This document shows, in pieces, positions 37,411-48,478 of a stretch of DNA of 64,000 nucleotides. Positions within the stretch are counted from its first letter, which is position 1; the number at the start of each line of letters is the position of its first letter. Where the stretch lies: NCBI GenBank assembly GCA_013368315.1, contig JAACJM010000075.1, forward strand, positions 62,001 through 126,000, read 5' to 3'. The notes under the pieces are model-generated. The model ran no database searches and was not told the origin of the DNA. It was given only the letters and a program-made list of their open reading frames with translations. This DNA is from Tetrapyrgos nigripes. Lineage: Eukaryota > Basidiomycota > Agaricomycetes > Agaricales > Campanellaceae. Made by a program: the position numbers and the translations under genes.

Positions 37411-39103
37411 ATGTCGCAGTCACCCACTAATAATGATCCTTTGGCAGCTATTCCATTGGGAATAGACATATCTACACAGATTAATGGAATTTTCTTTGGA
37501 ATTATCCTTTCCACATTGTGAGCTCTCTGCTCGGCTTAAATACGATCTGCTCTCATAGTGTCATCGCAGTCTTTTCGGGATAAGTGTTGTCCAAGGATGG
37601 ATTTACATCAATTGCAGGGATCACCCACTTGTTGTGAAGCTTTTCGTGAGTGATCTATCTTATGTTTGAGCCCATGTAAATTTATGACGATGGACAATAA
37701 CATACTAGGTAGCTTTTGTGATGTAGGTAATCTCGCAGTCGCAAGGCAAGAAATCACCATGATATCTTTTATTCTACAGCTTGCTGGATTTCTGCTTGAC
37801 ATGTCTGAGTCTTCAGATACTCCATCATTACCTTGTAAGTTCGACTCTCAGTACTCAGTGATCACTTCTGCAAATGCATCCTTCATTTCGCCCTGCAGGT
37901 ATCAAATTTCGGAGATATCTCCAACTTCTTTCTACTGACCACGTCAGAAGTCTCCTTATATCCTGATAATGGCATCTGAGATAACAAATATACAGGCAAA
38001 TTAGACTCACACAGGTCTTCATAATTATTATTGTTTTTTGTGTTCAATGCTTCTTCATTAGCAGAGTCTGGTTGCGTACGTGCCTATTAGTATCCCCCTC
38101 TCTGTCAGATTGAATTCATTGATATGAAAACAGTGGGAAGGTTTCATTGGGTTATTCTGATACCAAGTGTAGGTCATTATTTCCTTCTCTTTGAACGTTC
38201 GTTGCTTATGGGTACTTTGTATCAGACATCAATGGCTGTGGTTTCACTAGGTACGTTTTTAATACTTACATCATTATTCCCAAGTCTCCTGATTCAATGG
38301 AAATAGCCTGGGGAATAGTAGCAGCTAAGCTTCTCTTTCAGGAAACCTCCCTGGGCCAAGTTGCAACTGATAATCGCGTAAGTGTAAATTTTTCTCCCAC
38401 ATGCGCTATTTGATCATGATTTACTCATTTGGTGTTCAAAGCTGACGCTAATTATGGAAGCGACCTTTTCTACTGCGGCGGACATTTTGATCACAATCAA
38501 ACTCAGCTGGATTTTTCATCAATCAAAGACTGGATTTCGCGGGTAAGTACCCTTTTATTGTCCCTTCTCCCAATTCATTCCATACACTAATTCTTTTCTT
38601 TCCCCAGAACAGACCCTCTTTTGCAAAGACTTTTGGCGTACACCGTCACCCGGGGTCTCTTGGTTACAATAGCAAAGATACTTTTCATCATTCTGTTCGT
38701 AGTGGATACTGGGAGGCTGTGGTGGTAAGTTTTCCCTGAAGATATAGAAGCAATCAAAGTCATTCCTATCACACTTTTCAGGACTCCGCTGTACTTCAAC
38801 TTGGCCAATTTCCATGTAATCACCATGGGTACGGTTCCAAGTTGTATCTGATTTAGTTCACCTTCTGATCCATCAATCGTGCTAGTCGTCATGCTGAATT
38901 CACGTCAGTCTTCGGGGCAAAGATGATTATGACACAGAGAGCTCTATCACTCAGGTGACGTATCCGAAATCTTGTTACGCAGAACGAATCACTTATTCTC
39001 ATTGTTCTTACAGTGCAAGCGATAGGTCCTTCGTCGAAAAAAACCCCTGGGCCAGGGCTACTGATTACGTCCAGTGACTTCGAGTCCACATTTAACAGTG
39101 TTT
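37411..39103 (+). pseudogene. DUF6534-family membrane protein, copy B (C-terminus disrupted)
   Basis: Starts MSQSPTNNDPLAA and follows the same exon plan as copy A: GIDISTQINGIFFGIILST, FGISVVQGWIYIN, LLDFCLTCLSLQILHHYL, VFCVQCFFISRVW, GRFHWVILIPS, ADILITIKLSWIFHQSKTG, DPLLQRLLAYTVTRG, WTPLYFNL. Exons (37411-37517, 37570-37645, 37709-37722, 37780-37834, 37899-37942, 37996-38075, 38134-38168, 38226-38250, 38307-38377, 38442-38542, 38608-38724, 38782-38828, 38886 onward) keep frame. After LNSRQ a 2-base loss relative to copy C brings a stop at 38924-38926. A last-exon remnant ending FNSV at 39103 matches the end of copy D. It could still make a protein of about 270 residues with all helices. 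Confidence 0.7.
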
Positions 39104-39663
39104 GAACGCTAAATTATTTATGAATACTATTGTGAATTATCGTACTGTGCTGTGTAGGCACTACGTATAGTATTTCGAGATCAATGCGGGTTTTGATCGC
39201 TCACGTTATTGTGGCTTCCCTGCTGTCATGCTCTGTAGTCCCAATCCTATCTGAGGCCAGGGAATGCAAATAATCCAGTGGATTATCCTTTTGAAAAAGC
39301 CTTGATGTACATAGTTTTCGTTGGCAGGGTGTATCGAAGAGAGAGTGGATTAAGAGACATGGGAAGGCCCTTGTCGATGCAACAGGATGTATAGTAGAAG
39401 GGGAAGGTGCAGGCACCAATAGTGACAGATAGGAATTGTGGATGGGGCAAGGTGTAAGGGGATGTGGATTGAGTAGAAGTTGAATTATCAACGGCAAACG
39501 TTGTCGTCGTAAACATCAACGACAATGAAAATGAGACAGGATGTGTGGTGGAGGGCTGGGGTGCTGATGTAGATGCGGATAAGATGGGTGTGGGTGCGAT
39601 TTGAGTAGAAGTCGACGTGCCGGGTGCTCCAGTATTGACGGAACGCTATCCAGAGGAGTTAGG
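39104..39663. other. Unique DNA in the inverted-repeat spacer
   Basis: Open minus-strand frames (39201-39728) rich in Ser, Thr and Pro show no conserved motif. Nothing else recognised. Confidence 0.4.
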
Positions 39664-40200
39664 CTGGCAAAATCGGCACAGATGAGATCGCGTTTTGTGC
39701 TGTGTTGGTGAATAGAAATAGGGTACATTTGGGTATCTTGTGAGTATTGAGTTTTTATTTTATGGAGTATTATCCTTTCATTTTCGTCGTCTATTCTCGT
39801 CGTCTATTCTCGCCGTCTCGCCGTTGCCCCTGCCCCGACGACGGAGATCTGCCGGTTTTCGTCGTCTGATTCAGCTGCGGCTCAGTTTCGCTTTTGGTTT
39901 TCTTCTTTTTTGTGGGGGAAGGGAGGAGAACGATGGGGGTGGGGCTCTTTTCACTTTTCTCCTCGTCATCGTCACTGCCGTTGTTGATGTTAAGTTCGTT
40001 TCTGAATCTGGGGGGTTGGAAGAGGGGGGGGGGGGGGGGGAGTTAGGGAAGGAGCGACTGAGATTCATTGTTTTATTATTCCTTGTTGGCGCTAGAGTAG
40101 TGGTCTCCAACAATTCCTTCTGTCTCTCTTTTTTCCTTGCTTTCCCACAAGCTAACCTTTCCTCACGCAGGATTATCCGCCTCCACTGTGGGGACTATGA
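39664..40200 (+). pseudogene. Rearranged annexin gene fragment
   Basis: Bases 39664-39890 match the annexin exon 6/intron at about 31399-31608 (same GKIGTDEIAF coding and the CCCGACGACG intron words). Bases 39891-40188 match about 32059-32371 (intron 8 and the start of exon 9, with the same GGGTGGGGCTC and GGCGCTAGAG words). The last dozen bases resemble exon 9 near 32450. Two internal deletions therefore join three pieces of the gene. A run of about 14 G sits near 40025-40040. It is not translatable as annexin. Confidence 0.85.
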
Positions 40201-41787
40201 GAATAAGTGATTCGTTCTGCGTAACAGGATTTCGGATACGTCACCTCAGTGATGGAGCTCTCTGAGCCGTAATCATCTTTACCCGGAAGGCTTTGACGTG
40301 AGTTCAGCATGACGACTAGCACGATTGATTTGTCAGATGGGTGTAATAAATCAGATACAACTTGGAATTGTACCCATGGTGGTTACATAGATTTTGGCCA
40401 AGTTGTAGTACAACGGAGTCCTGAAAGGTGTGGTAGGAAATATTTTAATTGCTTCTGTATCTTTAGGGAAAACTCACCACCATAGCCTCCCCGTGTCCAC
40501 GACGAACAGAATGATGAATAGTATCTGTACTACTGTGACCAAGAAACCACGGGTGGCAGTGTACGCCAAAAGTCTTTGCAAAAGAGTGTCTGTTCTGGGG
40601 AAAGAAAAAATCAGTGTATGAAATGAATTGGGAGAAGGGACAATAAAAGGGTATTTACGTGCGAGTTCCAGTCTTTGATTGATGAAAAATCCAGCTCTGT
40701 TGTATTGTAGCCAAAATGTCCGCTGCAGAAGCGAAGGTCTCTCCCACAATTAGCGTCATCTTTGAACGCCAAATAAACAAATCAAGTAGCACATGTAGAA
40801 GAAAAAATTCCACTTACACGATTATCAGTTGCAACTTGGCCCAGGGAGGTTTCCTGAAAGAAAAGCTTAGCTGATACTATTCCGCTGGCTATTTCCGTTG
40901 AATCAAGAGACTTGGTGATAATCATGTAAGTATTAAAAACGTACCTAGTGAAACCCCAGCCATTGTTGTCTGGTACAAAGTGCACATAAGCAACAAACGT
41001 TTAAGGAGAAGGAAATAATGACCTACGCTTGGTATCAGAGTAACCCAATGAGATCTTCCCACTGTTTTCATATCAACGAATTCAATCTGACAGAGAGGTG
41101 ATACTAATAGGCACGTACGCAACCAGACTCTGCTAATGAAGAGGCATTGAACATAAAAAACAATAATAATTATGAAGACCTCTGCGAGTCTCATTTCTCT
41201 GCATATTTGTTATCTCAGATGCCATTATTAGGGTATAGGGAGACTTCTGACGTGTTCAGCAGAAAGAGGTTAGCGATATCTCCGAAATTTGATACCTGCA
41301 GGGCGAAATGAAGGATGCATTTGCAGAAGTGATCACTGAGTACTGAGAGTCGAACTTACAAGGTAATGATGGAATATCTGAAGACTCAGACTTGTCAAGC
41401 AGAAATCCAACAAGCTGTAAAATTAAGGATATCATAGTGATTTTCGCCTTGCGACCGGTGGGAGATCATCTACATCACAAAAGCTACCTAGTATGTTATT
41501 GTCCATCTTCATAAATTTACATGAGCTCAAACGTAAGATAGATCACTCACGAAAAGCTTCACAACAAGTGGGTGATCCTTGCCATTGATGTAAATCCATC
41601 CTTGGACAACACTTATACCGAAAAGACTGTGATGAATCCATGAGAACAGGCCTTGTATTTAGGCCGAGCAGAGAGCTCACAATGTGGAAAGGATAATTCC
41701 AAGGAAAATTCCATCAAACTGTGTAGAGATGTCCACTCCCAGAGGAATAGCTGTCAAAGGATCATTGTTAGTGGGTGACTGCGACAT
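39871..41787 (-). CDS. DUF6534-family membrane protein, copy C, with possible chimeric C-terminus
   Basis: Starts at 41787 (MSQSPTNNDPLTA, homologous to copy B) and keeps all family blocks: GVDISTQFDG, FGISVVQGWIYINGKDHP, LLDFCLTSLSLQILHHYL, VFYVQCLFISRVW, GRSHWVTLIPS, ADILATIQQSWIFHQSKTGT, DTLLQRLLAYTATRG, VVDTGRLWW, LNSRQSLPGKDDYGSE. Copy D ends with an intron after PATE and a last exon ending LNSV. Copy C lost that exon at the duplication break. If the equivalent donor (after SSITE) is used, it would splice to CCCACAG and read antisense annexin DNA in frame to 39871. Without splicing, a stop occurs at 40173-40175. The main body looks intact; the 3' end is a prediction. Confidence 0.7.
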
Positions 41788-42297
41788 GGGGTGCAAGTCC
41801 AACTGGGGAGGGAAAAATCGCGTCTACGCTGACCAGGCATGATATCAAGGACTCCTTTGTATTGAGGTCCAGGGAAAGGCTTGAATTGAATGAACAACTT
41901 ACTGCTAGTGCGTTTTCAGGTTTGTCTGGACTCTGAACTGCCCTTCTGGTGGCTGATTACCATCCGCATTGAATTAGGTGGCCTATAAATAGGTACCTGT
42001 AGGTATGCGGGGGAGGATCTATCCAGAACGACTCGTACCAGGCCAGTCCCCAGATGTTTGAAGTTGCCACATATATATCAGACCCCGCCTCCATGTCTAT
42101 CAATCACAGATGAAACTTCCGAGACGTCGAATGCGTTGCCATCGACCTGATCCTGCCATGTAGTGTCCGTCCTCGATGTACATCAGTTTGATACATCTTA
42201 TTACTACTTATTACAGTATAAATATGTTACGCAGCGCGTCCTATTAGGGAACAGAACAGGACACTATTGTTACAATAATTCATAAATACTTGAATGT

Positions 42298-44059
42298 TCA
42301 GACACTGTTAAGTGCGTAGTCCCTGGGCGCAATCAGTAGCACTGGCCCAGTGGCCTTTTTGAGTGAGTTATTCGTACCTTCACTCTGGAGAAAATAGAAA
42401 TGGGCCTTTAGTCCGGCGGTCCGTTCTGCGTGAAAGAATTTCGGACGCCTTACCTCAGTAGCAGGTATTTCTGGCCTATTGAAAGTGAAAGTGTCGTCCA
42501 ACTGGTAGGTTTGAGTTCCATTTAATGTCCCGATACCATAGTTTACTTTCGACTCATTGGATTTGTCACGGAAGCTTTGACGTGAATTCAGCATAACGAC
42601 TATGGCGATTTATCAGGTGTGTGGAATATTAGAGAAGAGATTTAAATCGCACATACCCATAGTAACCACATAAAGCTTGGTCAAATTGTACCAGAAAGGG
42701 GTCCTGGAAATCGAGACGGGAATAACTACTTGGCTGCTTAATGTTCTATGAATAACCTACCACCATAACCTGTCAGTTTGCACTAGAAACATAATGATCA
42801 AGAGTATCTGCGCAATTGTAACCAAGAGACCCCGAGTGACGGTGTATGCCAGCAGCCTTTGCAAAAGATTATCGGTTCTGCAGAAATAGAGAAGAAATTA
42901 AGAAAATTCAGGCAGTGATTAGGCTGCAATGAGACACTTACCTGCGAATCCCAGTTCTTGAGTCATGGAACGTCCAGCTAAGTTGGATCGTGGCCAAGAT
43001 GTCAGCGATAGCGGCAAAGACCGACTCCACCGTTAGCGTCACCTGAACGTCAAATTTTCAGGATAACGAGTAGCGTAAGTATAGTATATGCTACTCACTC
43101 GTGAGTCATGATTATTTGCAATCTCAGTGAGTGAAGTTGCTTTGAACAGTCGTACACCGCTAACTATCCCAGTGACTATTTTGGCGGGTTTAGCATTGGG
43201 CTAGGAATAAATATAATTTTTAGTGGAAACTTTACCCAATGCCCCGAGAGCCATACAGGCCTAAAACAGAGCAGTCAACAGAAGTATCATGAAGGCAGAC
43301 ATGTTCTAAACCTACACCTGGTAAAAGAATGATCCAATGGAACTTTCCGACTGTTTTTGTATCAATGAACTTATTAGTCGGATAGATCGAAGCGAAGAGG
43401 CGGAGGGAGGTACTTACACAACCAAACTCTGCTAATGAAGAAGCATTGAACACAAAACACAATAACGACCACGAAGACCTCAGTGAGTTGGATTTGTCTG
43501 TAAAAATATATCTGTTAGCAAAGATATTGATGGCATATATCGAAAGTTCTAACGTCGTTAGTCGATCGAGGTTGGCTACATTCCCGAAATTCGAGACCTG
43601 TGAGACTCGAGGTGAACGTTCCGTTCCGTATGAGTGGTGACTGAGAAAGAGAACTTACGAAGTAACCGTGGAGGATTTGAATACTCAGACATGTCAAGCA
43701 GAAGTCAAGTATGCTGCAAAATACGATATGATGAGAACTCTGGACCCCTCGCTTGACCAAGACCACTTACATCACGAAAGCTACCTATGGGTATCGATTA
43801 CTATCATTAGATAAAATACATGCAATTGAGAGTAAGATGTATCACTCACGAACAATTTCACAAAAAGTGGATGTCTCTTGTCGTTAATGTATATCCACCC
43901 TTGGACGATACTTATCCCGAACAAGCTGCCACGCACTCTTGAGAGGTTGGTTTTGAGCCAAAAACTGAAAACGTACAATATGGACAGAATAATGCCAAAG
44001 AAAATTCCATCAATCTCAGAAGAGATATCTACTCCCAGTGGAACGGCCGACGTCGACAT
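42298..44059 (-). CDS. DUF6534-family membrane protein, copy D
   Basis: Start MSTSAVPLGVDISSEIDG at 44059 aligns with the starts of B and C; an upstream in-frame Met lies at 44074. Blocks: FFGIILSILF, FGISIVQGWIYINDKRHP, ILDFCLTCLSIQILHGYF, QIQLTEVFVVVIVFCVQCFF, GKFHWIILLPG, ADILATIQLSWTFHDSRTG, NLLQRLLAYTVTRG, WTPFWYNLTKLYVVTM, LNSRQSFRDKSN. An intron after PATE is followed by the last exon 42298-42384, ending RDYALNSV. All exons join in frame. It sits head-to-tail with copy C, its stop about 510 bp from the start of C. Family function is unknown. Confidence 0.8.
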
Positions 44060-44774
44060 GGGATTCAAGTCCAACTGGGTTCATAAACCGGGGAAGGGAA
44101 AAGAATCACCTCCGCGTCGAAGGAGGCATACATAATATAGCAAGAACTGCAGTGACGTTAACTTGGGGAAGGGTTGCCCGCACTTCAAATTGAAACAGTC
44201 CGCCATGGGGTATCCGGGGATCATCGACCCGTGGCTCTTTTGTGTATAGAATTTTATTGGCGACTCGTCAAATTTGCGCGCCTTGGCTGTGAGTAAAGAG
44301 TACAAGTAGAGATCGACAATATTTCGGGAATTCATATGAATCGTACTTACCACGTTAATAACCTCAGTTCGCTTGTAACGCCGCATCAGAAAGTATCATT
44401 GTTTTGACAATGGGCGCTGTGTCGAAACCCATATCTATGCGTATATGAATACTATGAAACACCTTAGGGGGAACATCCATCAAACACGCAGTAGTCCAGT
44501 GCGTAATATTGGTCTGCTTTTTAGTCCTGAAGCAGTTAGATAAGACCGTAATGAACGAACATCCACTATATGCGATATCAAAATGATTTTGCAAAGTCTA
44601 CGGTGGCGATCCGAAGGACAGCACCGGGGAGGGGATGTGTCTAGATAATTGACAGAAAATCCGGTGACTATTAATATAGCTTCAAGGGAAGAGTGATACA
44701 CATTGCAAAGTCCAACAGAAAAAGAACTTGAGCAGTAAGCTTGTGCAAAAAGTTCAGACTTTGATAATGGAGGA
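44060..44774. other. Upstream region of DUF6534 copy D
   Basis: The first about 60 bp resemble the sequence just before the start codons of copies B and C. Minus-strand frames at 44081-44600 carry no conserved motif. Confidence 0.4.
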
Positions 44775-45253
44775 TGGTTCAATCTGGGATCGAACTGGAG
44801 ACCTTCTGTGGATCACTTTTGTAAGACATTTGTAAGACAGAGAGAGAGATTTATACACGCCCCCCGTATAGCTACAAGATGTCTTTACTCTATGGAAGGA
44901 TTTGGGAAGGATTAGAAGTTTGGATGGGGAGTCGGATAATGAAGATGATGAATGAGAAGTTGAAAAAGAGAAGTATAAGGACAGAGTTGATGAATGAGGA
45001 GTGGGAAAAGATGTGTTAGATATTTTTTGATTTGATCATTATTCTTGTAGTGTAGATAAAGTCGTCTGGTAAACAAGGCGGATGGTCCACCCAGGTTGAG
45101 TGCCTGGATCTTGCCTCCACTGCGGCTACTGAGTACCCGCTGTTCCTCAATGGGACCACAGAGGGTACCCGCACTTGTGCGGAACCTTTTTCCGGCGCAG
45201 TGTAATAAAGAAAGAAAAAAAGACAGAAATCATAACCACTAGACCGTTGAACC
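44775..45253 (-). pseudogene. tRNA-Val(UAC) pseudogene, intron-bearing, split by a retroposon
   Basis: Bases 45253-45219 give the 5' half (acceptor GGTTCAA, D arm, anticodon 5' strand), and 44841-44775 give the anticodon and 3' half ending TTGAACC. The anticodon TAC is followed by a 20-base insert exactly between positions 37 and 38, the normal place of a tRNA intron. The T stem has two mismatches, both CpG-to-CpA changes compared with the intact gene at 55608. A 378-bp insertion separates the halves. Confidence 0.8.
44842..45219 (+). mobile_element. SINE-like/retroposon insertion with A-rich tail
   Basis: The insert lies between two copies of AAGACAGA (44834-44841 and 45220-45227). On the plus strand it ends in AATAAAGAAAGAAAAA, as expected for reverse-transcribed RNA. 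The part from 45060 on has GGCGGATGGTCC and paired words (TACCCGC / GCGGAACC). I do not see a clear tRNA or 5S head, so the class is uncertain; a truncated LINE tail is another possibility. Confidence 0.55.
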
Positions 45254-45960
45254 AGGACTGACGAACCCCAGTGAAAAACAACACAGACGAGATCTGACTG
45301 GATGTCAAAATTTTCGAGTAGTACTGAGTTGTACAGATAAAATCCAATGCGGCAAGGACTTTTCAGAAATCCTCAGACTCAGTCAGATTGAGGCCGAGCA
45401 TATCTGAGTAGTTCTGACAATTTTGGGTTGGGCTCACCATCGAATCCTCTTGTACGGAGAGTGGTTCCATCTTCGTACTTATCATAGTCTTCACTGTCAT
45501 TGCGTCTCCTCTTTCTTTTCTATCAAGTCCAAATTCATCCCGGCCTTGTCCCGGCCCTAAACTAGCTCTTCAAAATTCGCAACATTCAAGCTCTGCTTTG
45601 GGCAATGTGGATGACGCGTCCTTTTGTCCCTTCCGCCACACTCTCCCCGCCCTCTCCCTCTCCCTTCTGCTCCCTCCCACTTTCCACAATGCCTCTCTCC
45701 TCGCTTCTCTGAAGTATTGTCATTCTCGACTGTTTCTCTGTGGCAGGCTAATGTGCGAGGCTCTATCTATCTTGCTCACTAACACTACTGGATACTGCCA
45801 AACACCATAACAGCCCACCAGAACACGTCAAACTCACCAACAAGCTGACAACCATTCTCCTAGAAGATAGTTTCATGGAATATGAGGCAGGGCTCTCAGC
45901 TAGGTGAAGTTGTATGCGGACAGGGTGGATGGGATGCTCCAAGGTAGTGACGTGACAACC
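45254..45960. other. Intergenic, nothing recognised
   Basis: C/T-rich plus-strand stretch at 45600-45700 without conserved coding. The hAT element target duplication starts at 45953. Confidence 0.45.
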
Positions 45961-46499
45961 TAGTGTTGTAAACAGTCCGGCTCGGCTCCAGGTGGCTCTC
46001 GACCGACTCTGGCTCAAGTCATAAAAGCCGGGTCAAATTCCCTCAGAGAGACTGCCCTCTAGCGACACCATAAATTAACCAAAAGTGTACTGTCTCAGTA
46101 GCTGACATCAGGGAGTGTCTTTGGAGCAAGTTCGGTGTACTTTGAGCAAGAAAGACCATGAGACTGTAACTCAAAAAAGTCGTTGTGCCTTAATTTGATA
46201 AGTTCTCACGGTAATTTAATTTCTAATTTTAGCACAATATTAAGGAAAATGGTGTATCTCTTGGTTCAGAGCGCGCATACCATATCTAGAAGCTCGATTT
46301 CACTCCTGGAGTGTCAATATGACTTCTAAGGTCTTACTCCTACATTCCTATCTACATATCTAGAAGGGAAGTGGTTTTCACAGAATTTTAGCGACATGAG
46401 TCGTGACTAGCCGGATCTAAAAGCTGAGCCGAGCCATTTACATAAGGAGCCGTTTGGAGCTGAGCTGGAGCCAGCCATAGTTGAACCATTACAGCACTA
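45961..46499. mobile_element. hAT-type non-autonomous element, 539 bp
   Basis: Ends TAGTGTTGTAA (45961) and TTACAGCACTA (to 46499) are inverted, and an exact 8-bp target duplication TGACAACC flanks it (45953-45960 and 46500-46507). Subterminal GGCTCCAG/CTGGAGCC words recur. TAGTG-type ends and 8-bp duplication are diagnostic of hAT. No transposase. Confidence 0.88.
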
Positions 46500-46964
46500 T
46501 GACAACCTGGCCCAAATTATAGGCTACTGCAGGTGCATACATTCTTTTACTTGAGAATGAGTAACATGGACACACCTTTTGTCTCTACCTCAATCTCTGT
46601 CTCTCTAGCTTTGATCTCAACAGACCTCTGAAGTTAACACAGTTCATCTTGTCTTGCATTTTTATTCCTGCTAAATACTAATTACGAGGCTGAATGAAAT
46701 GAGGCTGAGTTCTTTACACTCCATTTCCGCGTGTGGCGGTGCATATTCATCCCGTCTCCTCCCGTGCTGTTGTTTCCAGTTTCCTCCGAGTCCTTGCATT
46801 TCTTAAACATGACCAAACAACAACATTGTCTCAATATCTTTGTGACCAGTAACAGAAGTTTCCAATTTGATCTTTCATTTTGTTGTCTTTTTTCTTCGTC
46901 TTGTTCTTTTTTTATTGCTTTCCTTTCTCTTTTCCTCAGTGTCTCACTTTAAGGCCTTAAATTA

Positions 46965-47302
46965 GAGCTGATTAGCAGCGCCCTTTTTTTTATCTCCGAA
47001 ACATAATCAAAAAGCGAGTTGATTTCTGCAGTGCTTACTAAGTGCTTACTAAGACAAATTACTGGATTTTTGGTATGCCTCCATGCTTCATGAATCCCTC
47101 ATACTTAAGTCTCAAAACTTCCAACATATCCCCTAGATATGTTCAGAATGCATTGCGAGCACTAACAATGAGAAGAGTGCAGGAGGGATAGCAGAGTGCA
47201 AGCCTTCAACCCAGATGACGACATTTAGAACTTAGCTGATCAGCGTCCGGAGAATCCCAAGACCACAAAAATGGCGCAAAAATGGGTGCTGCTAATCAGC
47301 TC
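46965..47302. mobile_element. TA-target MITE, short copy (338 bp), nested in a hAT element
   Basis: Same terminal repeats (GAGCTGATTAGCAGCGCCC) and TA flanks (46963-46964, 47303-47304) as the 1955-bp copy at 35048. It contains the first 250 bp and last 90 bp of that copy joined directly, so it is an internal deletion derivative or the long copy received an insert. Confidence 0.88.
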
Positions 47303-47421
47303 TATTGGGACCATCAATTCTTTAAGGGTTGATTCAAGGGTTTGATTTAAGGCTTAAATTCTGAAAAGGAGCAAAAATTTTTCTGAGGGATGACATGGAT
47401 TTCTGTGTAAGATAAATGTAG

Positions 47422-48223
47422 CTAGCCTATGTATTCCTCATCAGAAGGTATCTCAATAGCTCCGTCATCAGGAATTTCGTCCTCTTCAGCACCTGCAAGG
47501 GCCTCCATAAGTATAGCCTCCTCATCATTCTGACCACGAGTAACGCGTGCCTGCTTTGGTAGACCACCAAATAGAGTTTGTAGTGTGAACAAATTCGGGT
47601 CCACAATATCCTTGTTTTGTTCATTGTTCTCTGCTTGATGAGCCTCACCTATCCACTTTGCCATTTCTGTACGCCATCCGGAAGCTGTAGAACAAGTGCC
47701 CTCCCACATTTGGTCTCATCTTCGTCATTAATATCTTCAAGGAGATCTCAATAGTGCGGAATACTCAAAAGCTTATCCACAGACTCTTGCTTATGGTTCC
47801 TCGTGATTTGATTAAACCTTTTGCTTGATCAACCATGTGTATCAGCTCCAACCTAAGGGAGTGGATGAGTAAGATACAAGCAAGGACATAAATTAGAACA
47901 CTCACTGTATGCAGCTTTTGTACCCTTTTCAGACCCAAACAATTTCACCGGGAGGATTGGATGAACTTGGTGCTTGAGAGCAGACATTCGCACCCCACCT
48001 GATTCACAACAATCTTGAATTACTTGACATCAAACAGTGCCAATACACGAATCTCCGCAGAGCCACTCAATGCTTTCCATGTGGCAATAGGATCTCGACC
48101 CTTTGTTTCATTAGAATTTAAATAGTTAGTCAAAAATAAAGAGCGTACCATGGTTCCCTCGAAATCCTCCTTTGATGACAGAAATTCTTTGAATGGACCC
48201 GTCGTTGGCCCCAGTGACTCCAA
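47422..48223 (-). pseudogene. Transposase-like fragments of the hAT element
   Basis: Minus-strand frames give FKEFLSSKEDFEG, LFLTNYLNSNE and IRVLALFDVK (48223-48020), then HPILPVKLFGSEKGTKAAY in another frame, and an acidic C-terminal piece (47709-47422) with AILMEALAGAEEDEIPDD. Stops and frame changes separate them. They sit inside hAT ends, so transposase remnants are the likely reading; no RNase H motif could be confirmed. Confidence 0.4.
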
Positions 48224-48478
48224 GCGCGAATAAAAATTATATTCTCACAGAATTTACTTAGCCGAGCTTAAGCCTTAAATCCCGCCCTTAGGCCTTAAAA
48301 TTCTCCTCTCAAAATCATAACCCTTCAATTTAAGGGTATTAAGCCCTTGAAGTGGTTAAGGCTTAAGACCTTAAGTAGAACACTGCTTTTGCTCTCTTTT
48401 GTTTTTTGTTATCTTTCTCTCAATCTCTCGTCTTCTTCATCACTTGCTTTCTTTTCTTTTTCCCTCTCTTCTCTCTCT

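Larger units (their letters stand above)
37005..42210. repeat. Large inverted duplication around DUF6534 copies B and C
   Basis: The left arm (about 37005 to 39000, plus roughly 18 bp before the inserted element) is matched in reverse orientation by 42234 down to about 40197. Exons, introns and upstream DNA of the DUF6534 gene are all included. The break on the gene side falls in the shared string ACTTATTCTCAT. The spacer of about 1.2 kb contains unique DNA (39104-39660) and a rearranged annexin fragment (39664-40200). Confidence 0.85.
46937..48385. mobile_element. hAT-type element, 1449 bp, carrying transposase-like remnants and a nested MITE
   Basis: Left end CAGTGTCTCACTTTAAGG and right end complement (CCTTAAGTAGAACACTG) are inverted; the flanks CTTTTCCT (46929-46936) and CTTTTGCT (48386-48393) match at 7 of 8 positions. 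TTAAGG words are frequent near both ends, as in the element at 24196. Bases 46965-47302 are a separate TA-target MITE inserted inside it. Confidence 0.75.
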
